Part shown: in pieces, positions 1 through 6,614 of the stretch
Layout of the letters: each line of letters opens with the position of its first letter
How positions within the stretch are numbered: position 1 is the stretch's first letter
Assembly (NCBI GenBank): GCA_964483245.1
Contig: CAZABP010000071.1
Location: 1 to 19,671 of the forward strand
Length of the DNA stretch: 19,671 bases
Direction of reading: 5' to 3'
Source: CAZABP01 sp964483245
Lineage (GTDB): Bacteria > Planctomycetota > UBA1135 > UBA2386
Position numbers and translations under genes: made by a program
The notes under the pieces: generated by a model
The model's database searches: none
What the model was told of the DNA's origin: nothing
The model's input: only the letters and a program-made list of their open reading frames with translations

Positions 1-1
1 C

Positions 2-31
2 GGCGTCGTGGTCGCCGCGTCGCGGCGGTGA
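2..31 (+). CDS. Possible C-terminal end of an upstream gene (partial)
   Basis: The first frame to close reads GVVVAASRR then TGA at 29-31, with G or C in every third codon position, as in the real genes of this window. It would make a convergent neighbour of the MATE transporter gene, with the 37-70 palindrome between the two stops. Only nine codons are visible, so no function can be given and the call could be chance. Confidence 0.3.
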   Translation, partial: GVVVAASRR

Positions 32-36
32 GAGAA

Positions 37-70
37 CTGACACCGGGTGTACCGGTACACCGGGTGTCAG
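37..70. repeat. 34-bp near-perfect palindrome (REP-like)
   Basis: The two 17-nt arms meet at the ACCGGT centre (51-56) and pair at 16 of 17 positions; only 45/62 (G against G) fails. Each arm contains ACACCGGGTGT, and the right end runs into a second odd palindrome, GTGTCAGACAC (64-74). It lies just beyond the stop of the MATE gene, so it could end transcripts from either side, but there is no T-run. The block ACCGGGTGTACCGGT recurs almost exactly at 14451-14465, which points to a dispersed repeat rather than a simple terminator. Confidence 0.75.
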
Positions 71-86
71 ACACGCACGCGGCGGA

Positions 87-1502
87 CTACACGCGCGCCT
101 CGCGCCAGCGGCCGCGGCGGAACAGCCACGCAGCAGCGAGGGTCATCAGCGACTCCGCACCGGCGACAGACCAGAACACGCCGTCGGCGCCGAGGCCGGC
201 GGGGTGCGCGAGCGTCCACGCGAGCGGGACCTGGATGGCCCAGAAGCAGACGAGGTTCAGGCGCGTCGGCGTCCACGTGTCGCCGGCACCATTGAACCCC
301 TGCACGAGCACCATGCCCCACGCGTAGAACGGGTAGCCGTAGCTGATGATGCGCAGGCTCTCGGCGGCGATCGCGAGCACGGCGGGGTCGTCGCCGAACG
401 GCGCGACGACGTGATGCGGCACGAGCACGAACACGAGCGTCAGCCCTGCGAGCAACCCCATGTTGATCCAGCTGGCCATCCAGACGGACGCGGCGGCGCG
501 GTCGGCGCGTCCGGCGCCGAGGTTCTGGCCGACCATGGTCGCGGCGGCGTTCGACACGCCGAAGCTCGGCAGCAGCGCGAACATGCAGATCCGGATCGCG
601 ATCGTGTAGCCGGCGAGCGCGGTGCTGCCGAACGCGGCGACGATCCGCATCAACACGATCCAGCTCGAGGTCGCGATCAGGAACTGCAGGATCCCGCCGA
701 GCGAGACATGGATCAGCGTGCGCAGCGTCGCGGTGTGCGGCGCCCAGACGCCGCGCAGGTGAAGCTGCGCGCGGCCGCCGGTCAGCAGCCAGACCTGATA
801 CAGCACGCCGGTGCCGCGGCCGATCGTGGTCGCGACGGCGGCCCCTTCGAGGCCGAGCTCGGGGAACGGACCGAGCCCGAAGATCAGGCACGGATCGAGC
901 ACGAGGTTGATCCCGTTGGCGACCCACAGCACGCGCATCGCGTGGCCGGCGTCGCCGGCGCCGCGCAGGACCGCGTTCTGCACGAACAGCAGCAGGATGC
1001 AGACGCTGCTGGCGAACTGGATCGTCGCGAAGCGGCTGCCGGTCGCAACGACTTCGGGTTCGGCGTCCATCAGCGCCAGCAGCTCGGGGGCATACAGCGC
1101 CGCTGGCACGCCGAGCAGCACCGCCGCCACGAGCGCGAGCAGCACGCCCTGTGCGCCGGCGAGCGTCGCGCCGGCGGGGTCCTTCTCGCCGACGCGGCGC
1201 GCGACGGTCGCAGTCACGGCGGCGCCGAGGCCGATCGCGATCGCATAGACCGGCGTCAGCATCGACTCGGTCAGCCCGACGGTCGCGGTTGCATGCGAGC
1301 CGAGCTGCGTGACGAACAGGATGTCGACGAGCGCAAACGTCGACTCCATCAACATCTCGAGCACCATCGGCACCGCCAGCGCGACCAGCGCGCGCAGCAG
1401 CGGTCCATCGGTCAGCGGCAGCGGCCGGCCGGCGAGCGCGGCGCGGATGTCGGACCACAACGTGGTCGCAGGCGGATCGGAGACGGGGGAAGTGGATGAC
1501 AT
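87..1502 (-). CDS. MATE-family multidrug/metabolite efflux transporter
   Basis: A 471-aa inner-membrane protein, normal in length for MATE (multidrug and toxic compound extrusion) transporters, which expel cationic compounds in exchange for Na+ or H+. After a roughly 35-residue hydrophilic N-terminus, hydrophobic helices follow to the C-terminus, about 12 by inspection. The first, LLRALVALAVPMVLEMLMES, followed by 'LVDILFVTQLG...ATVGLTESML', is the typical MATE entry with the helix 1/2 Val-Asp pair. A later 'TMVGQNLGAGRADRA' matches the GQNxGAG signature in the middle of the family. I chose the ATG at 1502 because it gives the usual N-terminus; an in-frame GTG at 1571 would add 23 Pro/Arg-rich residues. 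No clear Shine-Dalgarno precedes either. It stands alone, with repeats on both sides. The substrate cannot be predicted. Confidence 0.93.
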   Translation of the reverse strand: MSSTSPVSDPPATTLWSDIRAALAGRPLPLTDGPLLRALVALAVPMVLEMLMESTFALVDILFVTQLGSHATATVGLTESMLTPVYAIAIGLGAAVTATVARRVGEKDPAGATLAGAQGVLLALVAAVLLGVPAALYAPELLALMDAEPEVVATGSRFATIQFASSVCILLLFVQNAVLRGAGDAGHAMRVLWVANGINLVLDPCLIFGLGPFPELGLEGAAVATTIGRGTGVLYQVWLLTGGRAQLHLRGVWAPHTATLRTLIHVSLGGILQFLIATSSWIVLMRIVAAFGSTALAGYTIAIRICMFALLPSFGVSNAAATMVGQNLGAGRADRAAASVWMASWINMGLLAGLTLVFVLVPHHVVAPFGDDPAVLAIAAESLRIISYGYPFYAWGMVLVQGFNGAGDTWTPTRLNLVCFWAIQVPLAWTLAHPAGLGADGVFWSVAGAESLMTLAAAWLFRRGRWREARV

Positions 1503-1707
1503 GCAGAGCAGGCGCGGTTGGCGCGCGGAGCGGAGTCCTGGATCAGTCGGCGGGGGAGAACACCGCGGCACGGGGCCGCGGGTGCGTCAGCGCTTGCGCT
1601 GCGGGGGCCGCCTCAGCGGCGGCGCGTCAGGACTGCGACGACAAAGCTCTGCATAGCTCGCTCCGAAGAGCGCGGGAGCCTACCGCGCGCGCGCATTCGC
1701 GCAAGCG

Positions 1708-1740
1708 TGGCAAGAAAAGGGTCAGACCCCAACCGTGCCA
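1708..1740. repeat. GGGTCAGACCCC hairpin repeat, copy 1
   Basis: A 33-nt unit with outer arms TGGCA...TGCCA and an inner palindrome GGGTC-A-GACCC. It matches copy 2 (1744-1776) at 30 of 33 positions and is separated from it by 3 nt. It lies just downstream of the S9 peptidase stop and upstream of the MATE gene. I have seen GGGGTCAGACCCC-type palindromes scattered in many bacterial genomes; they behave like REP/MITE-type intergenic repeats. The hairpin followed by AA could also end transcription. Confidence 0.8.
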
Positions 1741-1743
1741 CCA

Positions 1744-1776
1744 TGGCAAGAAAGGGGTCAGACCCCAATCTTGCCA
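1744..1776. repeat. GGGGTCAGACCCC hairpin repeat, copy 2
   Basis: This is the better-preserved copy. The outer arms TGGCAAGA and TCTTGCCA pair perfectly (8 bp), and the inner GGGGTC and GACCCC pair perfectly (6 bp) around a single A. The A/A positions between the two stems do not pair. The right arm ends 14 nt before the stop codon of the peptidase gene, which reads leftward and terminates at 1790. Confidence 0.82.
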
Positions 1777-1789
1777 CGCGCAGCGGCTC

Positions 1790-4153
1790 TCACTTCAGAT
1801 GCCGGTCCAGCCAGTCGACCATCTCGGCGACGACGTGCAGGACGGACTCGTGCGCCTGGTAGCCGTGGCTCTCGAACGGCAGCGTGACGAGCCGCGCGCG
1901 GCCGCCGTGCCCTTTGATCGCGGCGAACAACCGCTCGCTCTGCATCGGGAACGTGCCGGGGTTGTTGTCGGCCTGGCCGTGGATCAGCAGGATCGGCTCG
2001 TCGATCTTCTGCGCGTGCATGAACGGCGACATCTGGAAGTAGATCTCCGGCGCCTGCCAATACGTGCGCTCTTCGTTCTGGAACCCGAACGGGGTCAGCG
2101 TGCGGTTGTAGGCACCGCTGCGCGCGATCCCGGTCCGGAACAGATCCGAATGCGCCAGCAGGTTCGCGGTCATGAACGCGCCATAGCTGTGCCCGCCGAT
2201 CGCGACGCGGCCCGGCTCGGCGACCCCTTCGGCGACGCATGCGTCGATGGCAGCCTTCGCATTGGCGACGAGCTGCTCGACGAACGTGTCGTTCGCGGTC
2301 TGCACCGGCCCGACGATCGGCATCGACGCGTTGTCGAGCAGGGCATACCCGGCCAACACGAGCGTCAACGCGGAGGTCCCACTGACGCGCGTGTAGCGCA
2401 GCGGTGACCCGCGCACCTGGCCGGCATTCGACGGATCGTCGAACTCACGCGGATACGCCCACACGAACAGCGGCCACTGCTTCCCCGCCATGTGCTCCGG
2501 CGGCAGATAGAGCGTCCCGGACAGCTCGACGCCGTCACCGCGCCGGTAGCGCAGCAGCCGCTTCTGGATCCTGCCGGTGATCCCGGCGGTCGGATCGCTG
2601 AGCGACGTGAGCTGCACGCGCTCCTTCCGCTCCGCATCGACGATGAAGAAGTTCGGGAAATCCGTCGGCGACTCACTGCGGATCAGGATCTTGCCGACAT
2701 CCCGATCCAGCATCGCGACGAACTCCTCGTAGCGCCCCGGCGCGCTCTCGAACACCTTCGCACTCTGCGCACTGCGCACGTCGAACCGCGCCAGGAACGG
2801 CCGGTCCCCGGTCGGACTCGCTCCATCCCCGGCGAGGAAGATCTCGTCCTGCGCGAGCATCAACACCGCCTCGCCGCGCGGATCCACCTCCATGACCGGC
2901 CGCCCCGGATCGCCATACGCATCCTGCGTCGAGCGATCGAACAGCAGCGCATCCTCGGCCGCGCCCGGCTGCACACGCCACGTGCGTTGCCGCCGCGTGT
3001 CGCGGTCGTAATCACTGAGCAGCGCGAACTCCCCGCCCGGCGCGAACTGCAAGCCGCGGAACCGATGCTCGAGCCGCCGCCACTCGATTGGCGCATCTTC
3101 GAACGGCGCCGCCGACATCAGGATCTGATCGCGGAACGGCACCTTGCGCCGCGGATCACCCCCATCGAGCGCCTGCACCCAGATCAGCGTCGCTTCCTCG
3201 GACGGCAGCCACCCGTGATTGCGCGGCTGGTCGGTCACGCCGCCGATCGGCACGTTCTCCTGCGCCGGCAGGTCGACGTGCCGGCGCACGACGGTCCCAT
3301 CCATCCGCAGCACCGACAGCCGCCGCGCAAACGAGCGCACCGGCACGCGATACGAGAACGGCTCGCGGATCTCGCTCGCGAGCAGGAACTCCCCGCCCGG
3401 CGCCGGATCGACGCCGCTCCACATCGCCGCCTGACCGATCGGCTTCAGCGTCGCCTCCGCCGCATCCACGACGACCATCTGCGACGTCGCGATCCAGCGC
3501 AGCCGCGCGGCATCGTGCCGGTCACGCAGCAGATCCTGAAACGTGCGCACGGCCGCCTTGGTGCCGTCGGCGACTTCGACGTGCGGACCTTCCGGCACCG
3601 GCGGCCGCTCCGGCAGCGTGGCCCCGCTGACGACCGCGAACGCCAGCAAACGCCGTTGATCCGGCAGCCAGCGGAACGGCGACGCGAGCGTCGCATTCAG
3701 CACCAGGCCCGGCACGGTCTTGACGCTCCCGGTCGCCGGATCGGCGATGCACAGCTCGATCCGGTCATCCTGCGTGTTGGTGAACGCGAACCGCGACGAG
3801 TCCGGCGTCCAGCGGATCCCGCCGACGTCGGCATGCGCCGGCAGCTCGAGCCGCCGCTCCTTGCGCGTCGCGATCTCCAGGATCCGCACCGCCGGCACGC
3901 GCCCGAACTGCTGCGGGCCGTGGTTGCGCGGATCCAGGCGCAAGCCCGCGAGCTTCCACACTTCGCGCGCGAGCAGCTCGAGCGCCGGCATCGCCTCGCG
4001 CTCGAGGAGCAGCAGGTACTTCCCGTCCGGACTGACGCTCGCGCCGGGCGGCGGCGGCGCCGTCAACACTTGCAGGATCGGTTCAGGGGGAACCCGCCAG
4101 CCGTCCTGCGCGGGGAGCAAGGCGGCGGCGACGAGCAGAGGCAGGATTCGCAC
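1790..4153 (-). CDS. Exported S9D-type serine peptidase (glutamyl endopeptidase-like)
   Basis: A 787-aa prolyl-oligopeptidase-superfamily (clan SC, S9) peptidase. It starts at GTG 4153 and begins with a signal peptide (MRILPLLVAAALLPA, cut likely before QDG), so it acts outside the cytoplasm. The first ~500 residues contain beta-propeller-like blades ('SPDGKYLLLL', 'WTPDSSRFAF', 'FAPGGEFALLSDYD'); the last ~250 form the alpha/beta-hydrolase. The triad is visible: Ser656 in GGHSYGAF, Asp729 in HGQADNNPGT, His763 in FESHGY. The stretches 'IARSGAYNRTLTPFGFQNE' and 'PFESHGYQAHES', and the N-terminal 'WRVPPEPILQVLTAPPPPG', closely follow my memory of plant chloroplast glutamyl endopeptidase (CGEP, MEROPS S9D), which cleaves after Glu. 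The family call is strong; Glu specificity is inferred. The gene stands alone, with hairpins at both ends. Confidence 0.94.
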   Translation of the reverse strand: MRILPLLVAAALLPAQDGWRVPPEPILQVLTAPPPPGASVSPDGKYLLLLEREAMPALELLAREVWKLAGLRLDPRNHGPQQFGRVPAVRILEIATRKERRLELPAHADVGGIRWTPDSSRFAFTNTQDDRIELCIADPATGSVKTVPGLVLNATLASPFRWLPDQRRLLAFAVVSGATLPERPPVPEGPHVEVADGTKAAVRTFQDLLRDRHDAARLRWIATSQMVVVDAAEATLKPIGQAAMWSGVDPAPGGEFLLASEIREPFSYRVPVRSFARRLSVLRMDGTVVRRHVDLPAQENVPIGGVTDQPRNHGWLPSEEATLIWVQALDGGDPRRKVPFRDQILMSAAPFEDAPIEWRRLEHRFRGLQFAPGGEFALLSDYDRDTRRQRTWRVQPGAAEDALLFDRSTQDAYGDPGRPVMEVDPRGEAVLMLAQDEIFLAGDGASPTGDRPFLARFDVRSAQSAKVFESAPGRYEEFVAMLDRDVGKILIRSESPTDFPNFFIVDAERKERVQLTSLSDPTAGITGRIQKRLLRYRRGDGVELSGTLYLPPEHMAGKQWPLFVWAYPREFDDPSNAGQVRGSPLRYTRVSGTSALTLVLAGYALLDNASMPIVGPVQTANDTFVEQLVANAKAAIDACVAEGVAEPGRVAIGGHSYGAFMTANLLAHSDLFRTGIARSGAYNRTLTPFGFQNEERTYWQAPEIYFQMSPFMHAQKIDEPILLIHGQADNNPGTFPMQSERLFAAIKGHGGRARLVTLPFESHGYQAHESVLHVVAEMVDWLDRHLK

Positions 4154-4189
4154 GGCCGCCCAACAGTAAGGGAGGAGGCGCCGTCACAA

Positions 4190-4237
4190 CCTGTTCCTGA
4201 ATCCCCGCGTCGAACGCAGCGGGGTTTCAGGAACAGG
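4190..4237 (-). terminator. Long hairpin, likely transcription terminator
   Basis: Arms 4190-4208 (CCTGTTCCTGAATCCCCGC) and 4219-4237 pair over 19 bp with one mismatch, around a 10-nt loop. It begins 3 nt beyond the stop codon (4241-4243) of the leftward 165-aa gene and lies upstream of the peptidase gene start (4153). Placement right after a stop suggests a terminator, but the minus-strand transcript continues TTGTGACG, which is a poor U-tract. It could equally be a further REP-like repeat. Confidence 0.6.
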
Positions 4238-4240
4238 CTC

Positions 4241-4738
4241 TCAACCGCCCGTCCCGTCCCCGCCGCGCCGGTGCAGCACGTCCATGACCCCGCGGATCAG
4301 ATCCCAGATCTCTTCGTCGAGGTCCCCGACCTCATGCAGGATCTCGAGCGTCTCGGCGAGGCCCTGGTCGAGCCCTTCCTCCAGGCACGCGCGGATCCGG
4401 GGTGCCGCCCATTCCCCCGCCCGTCGCCCGCCGAGCAGGTTCTGATCCGACAACAGCCGTCCGGCCCAGACCTTCGGCCCGGCCAGCGGCGGCTCGGCGA
4501 ACCCGATCCCACGCGGATCGCGCGGCAGGTCGAGCAGCAGGCGCGTGTTCTCGAGCACCCGCTCGCGCAGCAGCCGGAGCGCCGCAACCCGTTTGCCGGT
4601 CAGCACGACCTGATCGAAGTCCGGCCGCGCCGGTGCCTCGTCGCGCCGGGACACCGTCGCCGGTTCCGTCTGGCGGTGCGGCAGGCCCTGACCGGGCCTT
4701 CCCACCGGATCGATGCTGCGCGAGGCCATCGTTTCCAT
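4241..4738 (-). CDS. Hypothetical protein, 165 aa
   Basis: I do not recognise this family. The first ~38 residues are polar and look disordered (METMASRSIDPVGRPGQG...). From about residue 39 there is a compact, mostly helical region: 'FDQVVLTGKRVAALRLLRER', 'VLENTRLLLDLP', a Gly/Pro-containing middle, then amphipathic 'ACLEEGLDQGLAETLEIL' and acidic 'HEVGDLDEEIWDLIRGVMD'. There is no signal peptide, membrane segment or cysteine, so it is probably cytoplasmic. Codon use is strongly GC3, supporting a real gene. An alternative ATG at 4729 would remove three residues; neither start has a strong Shine-Dalgarno. It is divergent from the kelch gene, 139 nt between starts, and followed at once by the 4190-4237 hairpin. 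Confidence 0.75.
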   Translation of the reverse strand: METMASRSIDPVGRPGQGLPHRQTEPATVSRRDEAPARPDFDQVVLTGKRVAALRLLRERVLENTRLLLDLPRDPRGIGFAEPPLAGPKVWAGRLLSDQNLLGGRRAGEWAAPRIRACLEEGLDQGLAETLEILHEVGDLDEEIWDLIRGVMDVLHRRGGDGTGG

Positions 4739-4877
4739 CGTCGATACGGCGGCCGGACCGCGGCCGGCCGTTGTTTCGATCTTCGGCGCTGCGCTCGCAC
4801 CCTTGAGCCCAGACCGAGACCGTCTCGCCGCGCGACTGGAAGCAGCTACCCTGCCCATTCCCCGCCTCGGAGAACCC

Positions 4878-6410
4878 ATGAACGCACGCCTGTTGCTCCC
4901 CTTCCTGTTCGCCGCCGCGACCACTCCCGTCACTGCGCAGTTCGCGCTCGACAAGATCACGAACGGCACGCTCGGCCAGAACCTGCGCCTCGACTTTGCC
5001 GGCGCAACGCCGGGCAAGACGCTGGTCACGATCCCGTCCACGACGCAAGGCCCGATCCCGCTCGGCTGGTTCAGCGCCGGCGACACGCGCGTGTTGGAAG
5101 TGGGTTTCGACCTTGCGGTGTACTGGCTCTCGCAACCGACGAACGCCGGCACCGGGTCGGTCACGTTCGGGCTGCCGCTCAGCCAGGTCCTGCACGGCGC
5201 GGGGCTGTACTTCCACGCCTTCACGGCGCCGGGCAATCCGTTCCTGGTCGACCAGGTGTCCAATCCGCTGCGCGTGCAGCTCGGCATGCCGGGGCAGTCG
5301 GCGCGCCTGCCGGACGTCATGGCCGGCGCACGCGCGCTGTCGGCGGCGTGGCTGCAGCAGCGCGGTGGCCGCAGCGAAGTCGTCGTCGCCGGCGGCGGCC
5401 AGGGCTCCCTGCTCCGCGCCAAGGGTCTCGACACGAGCGAGAGCTGGTCGTTCGACCGCTTGAAGTCCGTGGCGGGCCCGAAGCTGACCACGGCGCGCGC
5501 GCTCGCGGTTGCCGTGCAGCTCAAGGACGGCCGCGTGCTGCTCGCCGGCGGCGTCGACAACACCGGCGCGCCGCTCGCATCGGCCGAGCTCTACGACCCG
5601 GCGACCAACACGTTCACGGCGACCGGTTCGATGTCGATCGCGCGCGGCGGCCACGCCGGCGCGCTGCTCGGCGACGGACGCGTCATCGTTGGCGGTGGCA
5701 CCAACGACTTCAGTGACGCCGTCAAGGCGCTGGCCGGGGCGCAGGCATCGTGCGAGATCTTCAACCCGGCCACCGGCACGTGGAGTCCCGGCCCGTCGAT
5801 GAATGCCCGCCGCCTCGCGCCGTCGTTCGACTCGCTCAGCGATGGGCGCGTGCTGATGTCGGGCGGATTCCAGGTCAACATCGTGCTCGGCTTCCCGCTC
5901 CCGGTCGGGAGCGTCGCGACCTGCCAGCTCTGCAGCAGCAACGGCGCGACCTGGTCGAACACCGGCTCGATGGTCTCGTCACGCGGCGCGCATGCGCCGA
6001 GCACGGCGCGGCTGCCGGACGGCCGGATCCTGGCGAGCGGCGGCGCCAGCTCAGGGCCCGACATCACGGCGGCGGCGCCGCTGGCGAAGGCCGAGACCTA
6101 CAACCCGGCGACCGGCAGCTGGACCGCGCTGCCGGACATGCCGGTCGCGCGCGTCGCGCATTCGGCGACCCCCATCGGTGGGACCCGGGTGGTGCTGGCC
6201 GGGGGCGCCGGCGGCACGCTGACGAACCCGGTGGCGATCGCGGCAGCCGAGACGCTGGACGTCGCGACCGGGAACTACGCGACCATGTCGCTGCCCGAAC
6301 CACGCGCCGGTCACGCGGCCGTCCGCACGCCGGACGGCCTCGTCGTCCTGTTCGGCGGCACCGACCAGACCAACACGACGGTCGCATCGGTCGCCGTGAT
6401 CCACCCCTGA
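4878..6410 (+). CDS. Secreted kelch-repeat protein
   Basis: A 510-aa exported protein. The ATG at 4878 has GGAG 7 nt upstream and opens a clear signal peptide (MNARLLLPFLFAAATTPVTA, cut before QFALDK). Residues ~21-140 form a beta-rich N-terminal domain without an obvious family. From ~145 to the C-terminus there are about six kelch motifs, each with the pattern 'DGRVLLAGG...AELYDPATNTFTATGSM..AR.GHA'. These should fold into a beta-propeller, typically used for binding rather than catalysis; some bacterial kelch propellers belong to carbohydrate oxidases, but I see no catalytic copper-site domain. There is no anchor at the C-terminus. A possible -10 (TACCCT) lies about 30 nt upstream of the start. 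A larger in-frame start at 4713 is rejected because it would bury the signal peptide. Confidence 0.9.
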   Translation: MNARLLLPFLFAAATTPVTAQFALDKITNGTLGQNLRLDFAGATPGKTLVTIPSTTQGPIPLGWFSAGDTRVLEVGFDLAVYWLSQPTNAGTGSVTFGLPLSQVLHGAGLYFHAFTAPGNPFLVDQVSNPLRVQLGMPGQSARLPDVMAGARALSAAWLQQRGGRSEVVVAGGGQGSLLRAKGLDTSESWSFDRLKSVAGPKLTTARALAVAVQLKDGRVLLAGGVDNTGAPLASAELYDPATNTFTATGSMSIARGGHAGALLGDGRVIVGGGTNDFSDAVKALAGAQASCEIFNPATGTWSPGPSMNARRLAPSFDSLSDGRVLMSGGFQVNIVLGFPLPVGSVATCQLCSSNGATWSNTGSMVSSRGAHAPSTARLPDGRILASGGASSGPDITAAAPLAKAETYNPATGSWTALPDMPVARVAHSATPIGGTRVVLAGGAGGTLTNPVAIAAAETLDVATGNYATMSLPEPRAGHAAVRTPDGLVVLFGGTDQTNTTVASVAVIHP

Positions 6411-6559
6411 TCCGGCACATGGACCGAAGTTCTGACGCTCCCACATGTTGAGGCCGCTCGCCCGGACCGGTAGAACAGGTGCCTCGCGCGGCCCCATGGC
6501 CGCACCCGATTCAACCTGAGCTTGCGAGTTCACCAGCGGCGCGGCCGTGCCCGGTCACG

Positions 6560-6604
6560 ATGAAGCCGAGCGTTTTCGCCGGCTGCGCGCCGCTGGGCCC
6601 CTAG
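6560..6604 (+). CDS. Possible 14-codon leader peptide before pcnB
   Basis: ATG at 6560 opens MKPSVFAGCAPLGP and closes at TAG 6602-6604. That stop codon overlaps the AGGAG (6603-6607) that serves the downstream poly(A) polymerase gene. A ribosome ending here would sit on, or next to, the next initiation site, a classical arrangement for translational coupling. There is no clear Shine-Dalgarno in front of this ATG, and an open frame this short can arise by chance, so this is only a candidate. Confidence 0.3.
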   Translation: MKPSVFAGCAPLGP

Positions 6605-6607
6605 GAG
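6603..6607 (+). promoter_or_regulatory. Shine-Dalgarno (AGGAG) that decides the pcnB start
   Basis: AGGAG lies 7 nt before ATC 6615-6617, optimal spacing. Between the in-frame stop at 6561-6563 and the conserved GGCVRD motif there is no ATG, GTG or TTG in the pcnB frame, so this site points to ATC as the initiation codon. Confidence 0.7.
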
Positions 6608-6614
6608 CCGACCG

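Larger units (their letters stand above)
1503..1789. other. Intergenic spacer with hairpin repeats
   Basis: This 287-nt spacer holds the upstream region of the MATE gene (right-hand side of its start) and the downstream region of the S9 peptidase gene. The only structure I can support is the tandem hairpin repeat at 1708-1776. I see no convincing small gene; the short open frames here lack ribosome binding sites and recognisable sequence. Confidence 0.6.

Noticed and set aside
204..1499. Plus-strand open frame opposite the MATE gene
   Set aside because: Arg/Glu/Gln-rich shadow without motifs; the minus strand encodes a clear multi-helix transporter.
2492..5716. Very long plus-strand open frame (over 1000 codons) opposite the S9 peptidase
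   Set aside because: It is antisense to a gene with an intact catalytic triad and signal peptide. Its translation is Arg/Pro/His-rich without any domain, as expected for a shadow frame in GC-rich DNA.
6411..6559. Gap between the kelch gene and pcnB as a hidden gene
   Set aside because: No open frame with a ribosome binding site or recognisable sequence; most likely terminator/promoter space, but I see no clear motif.
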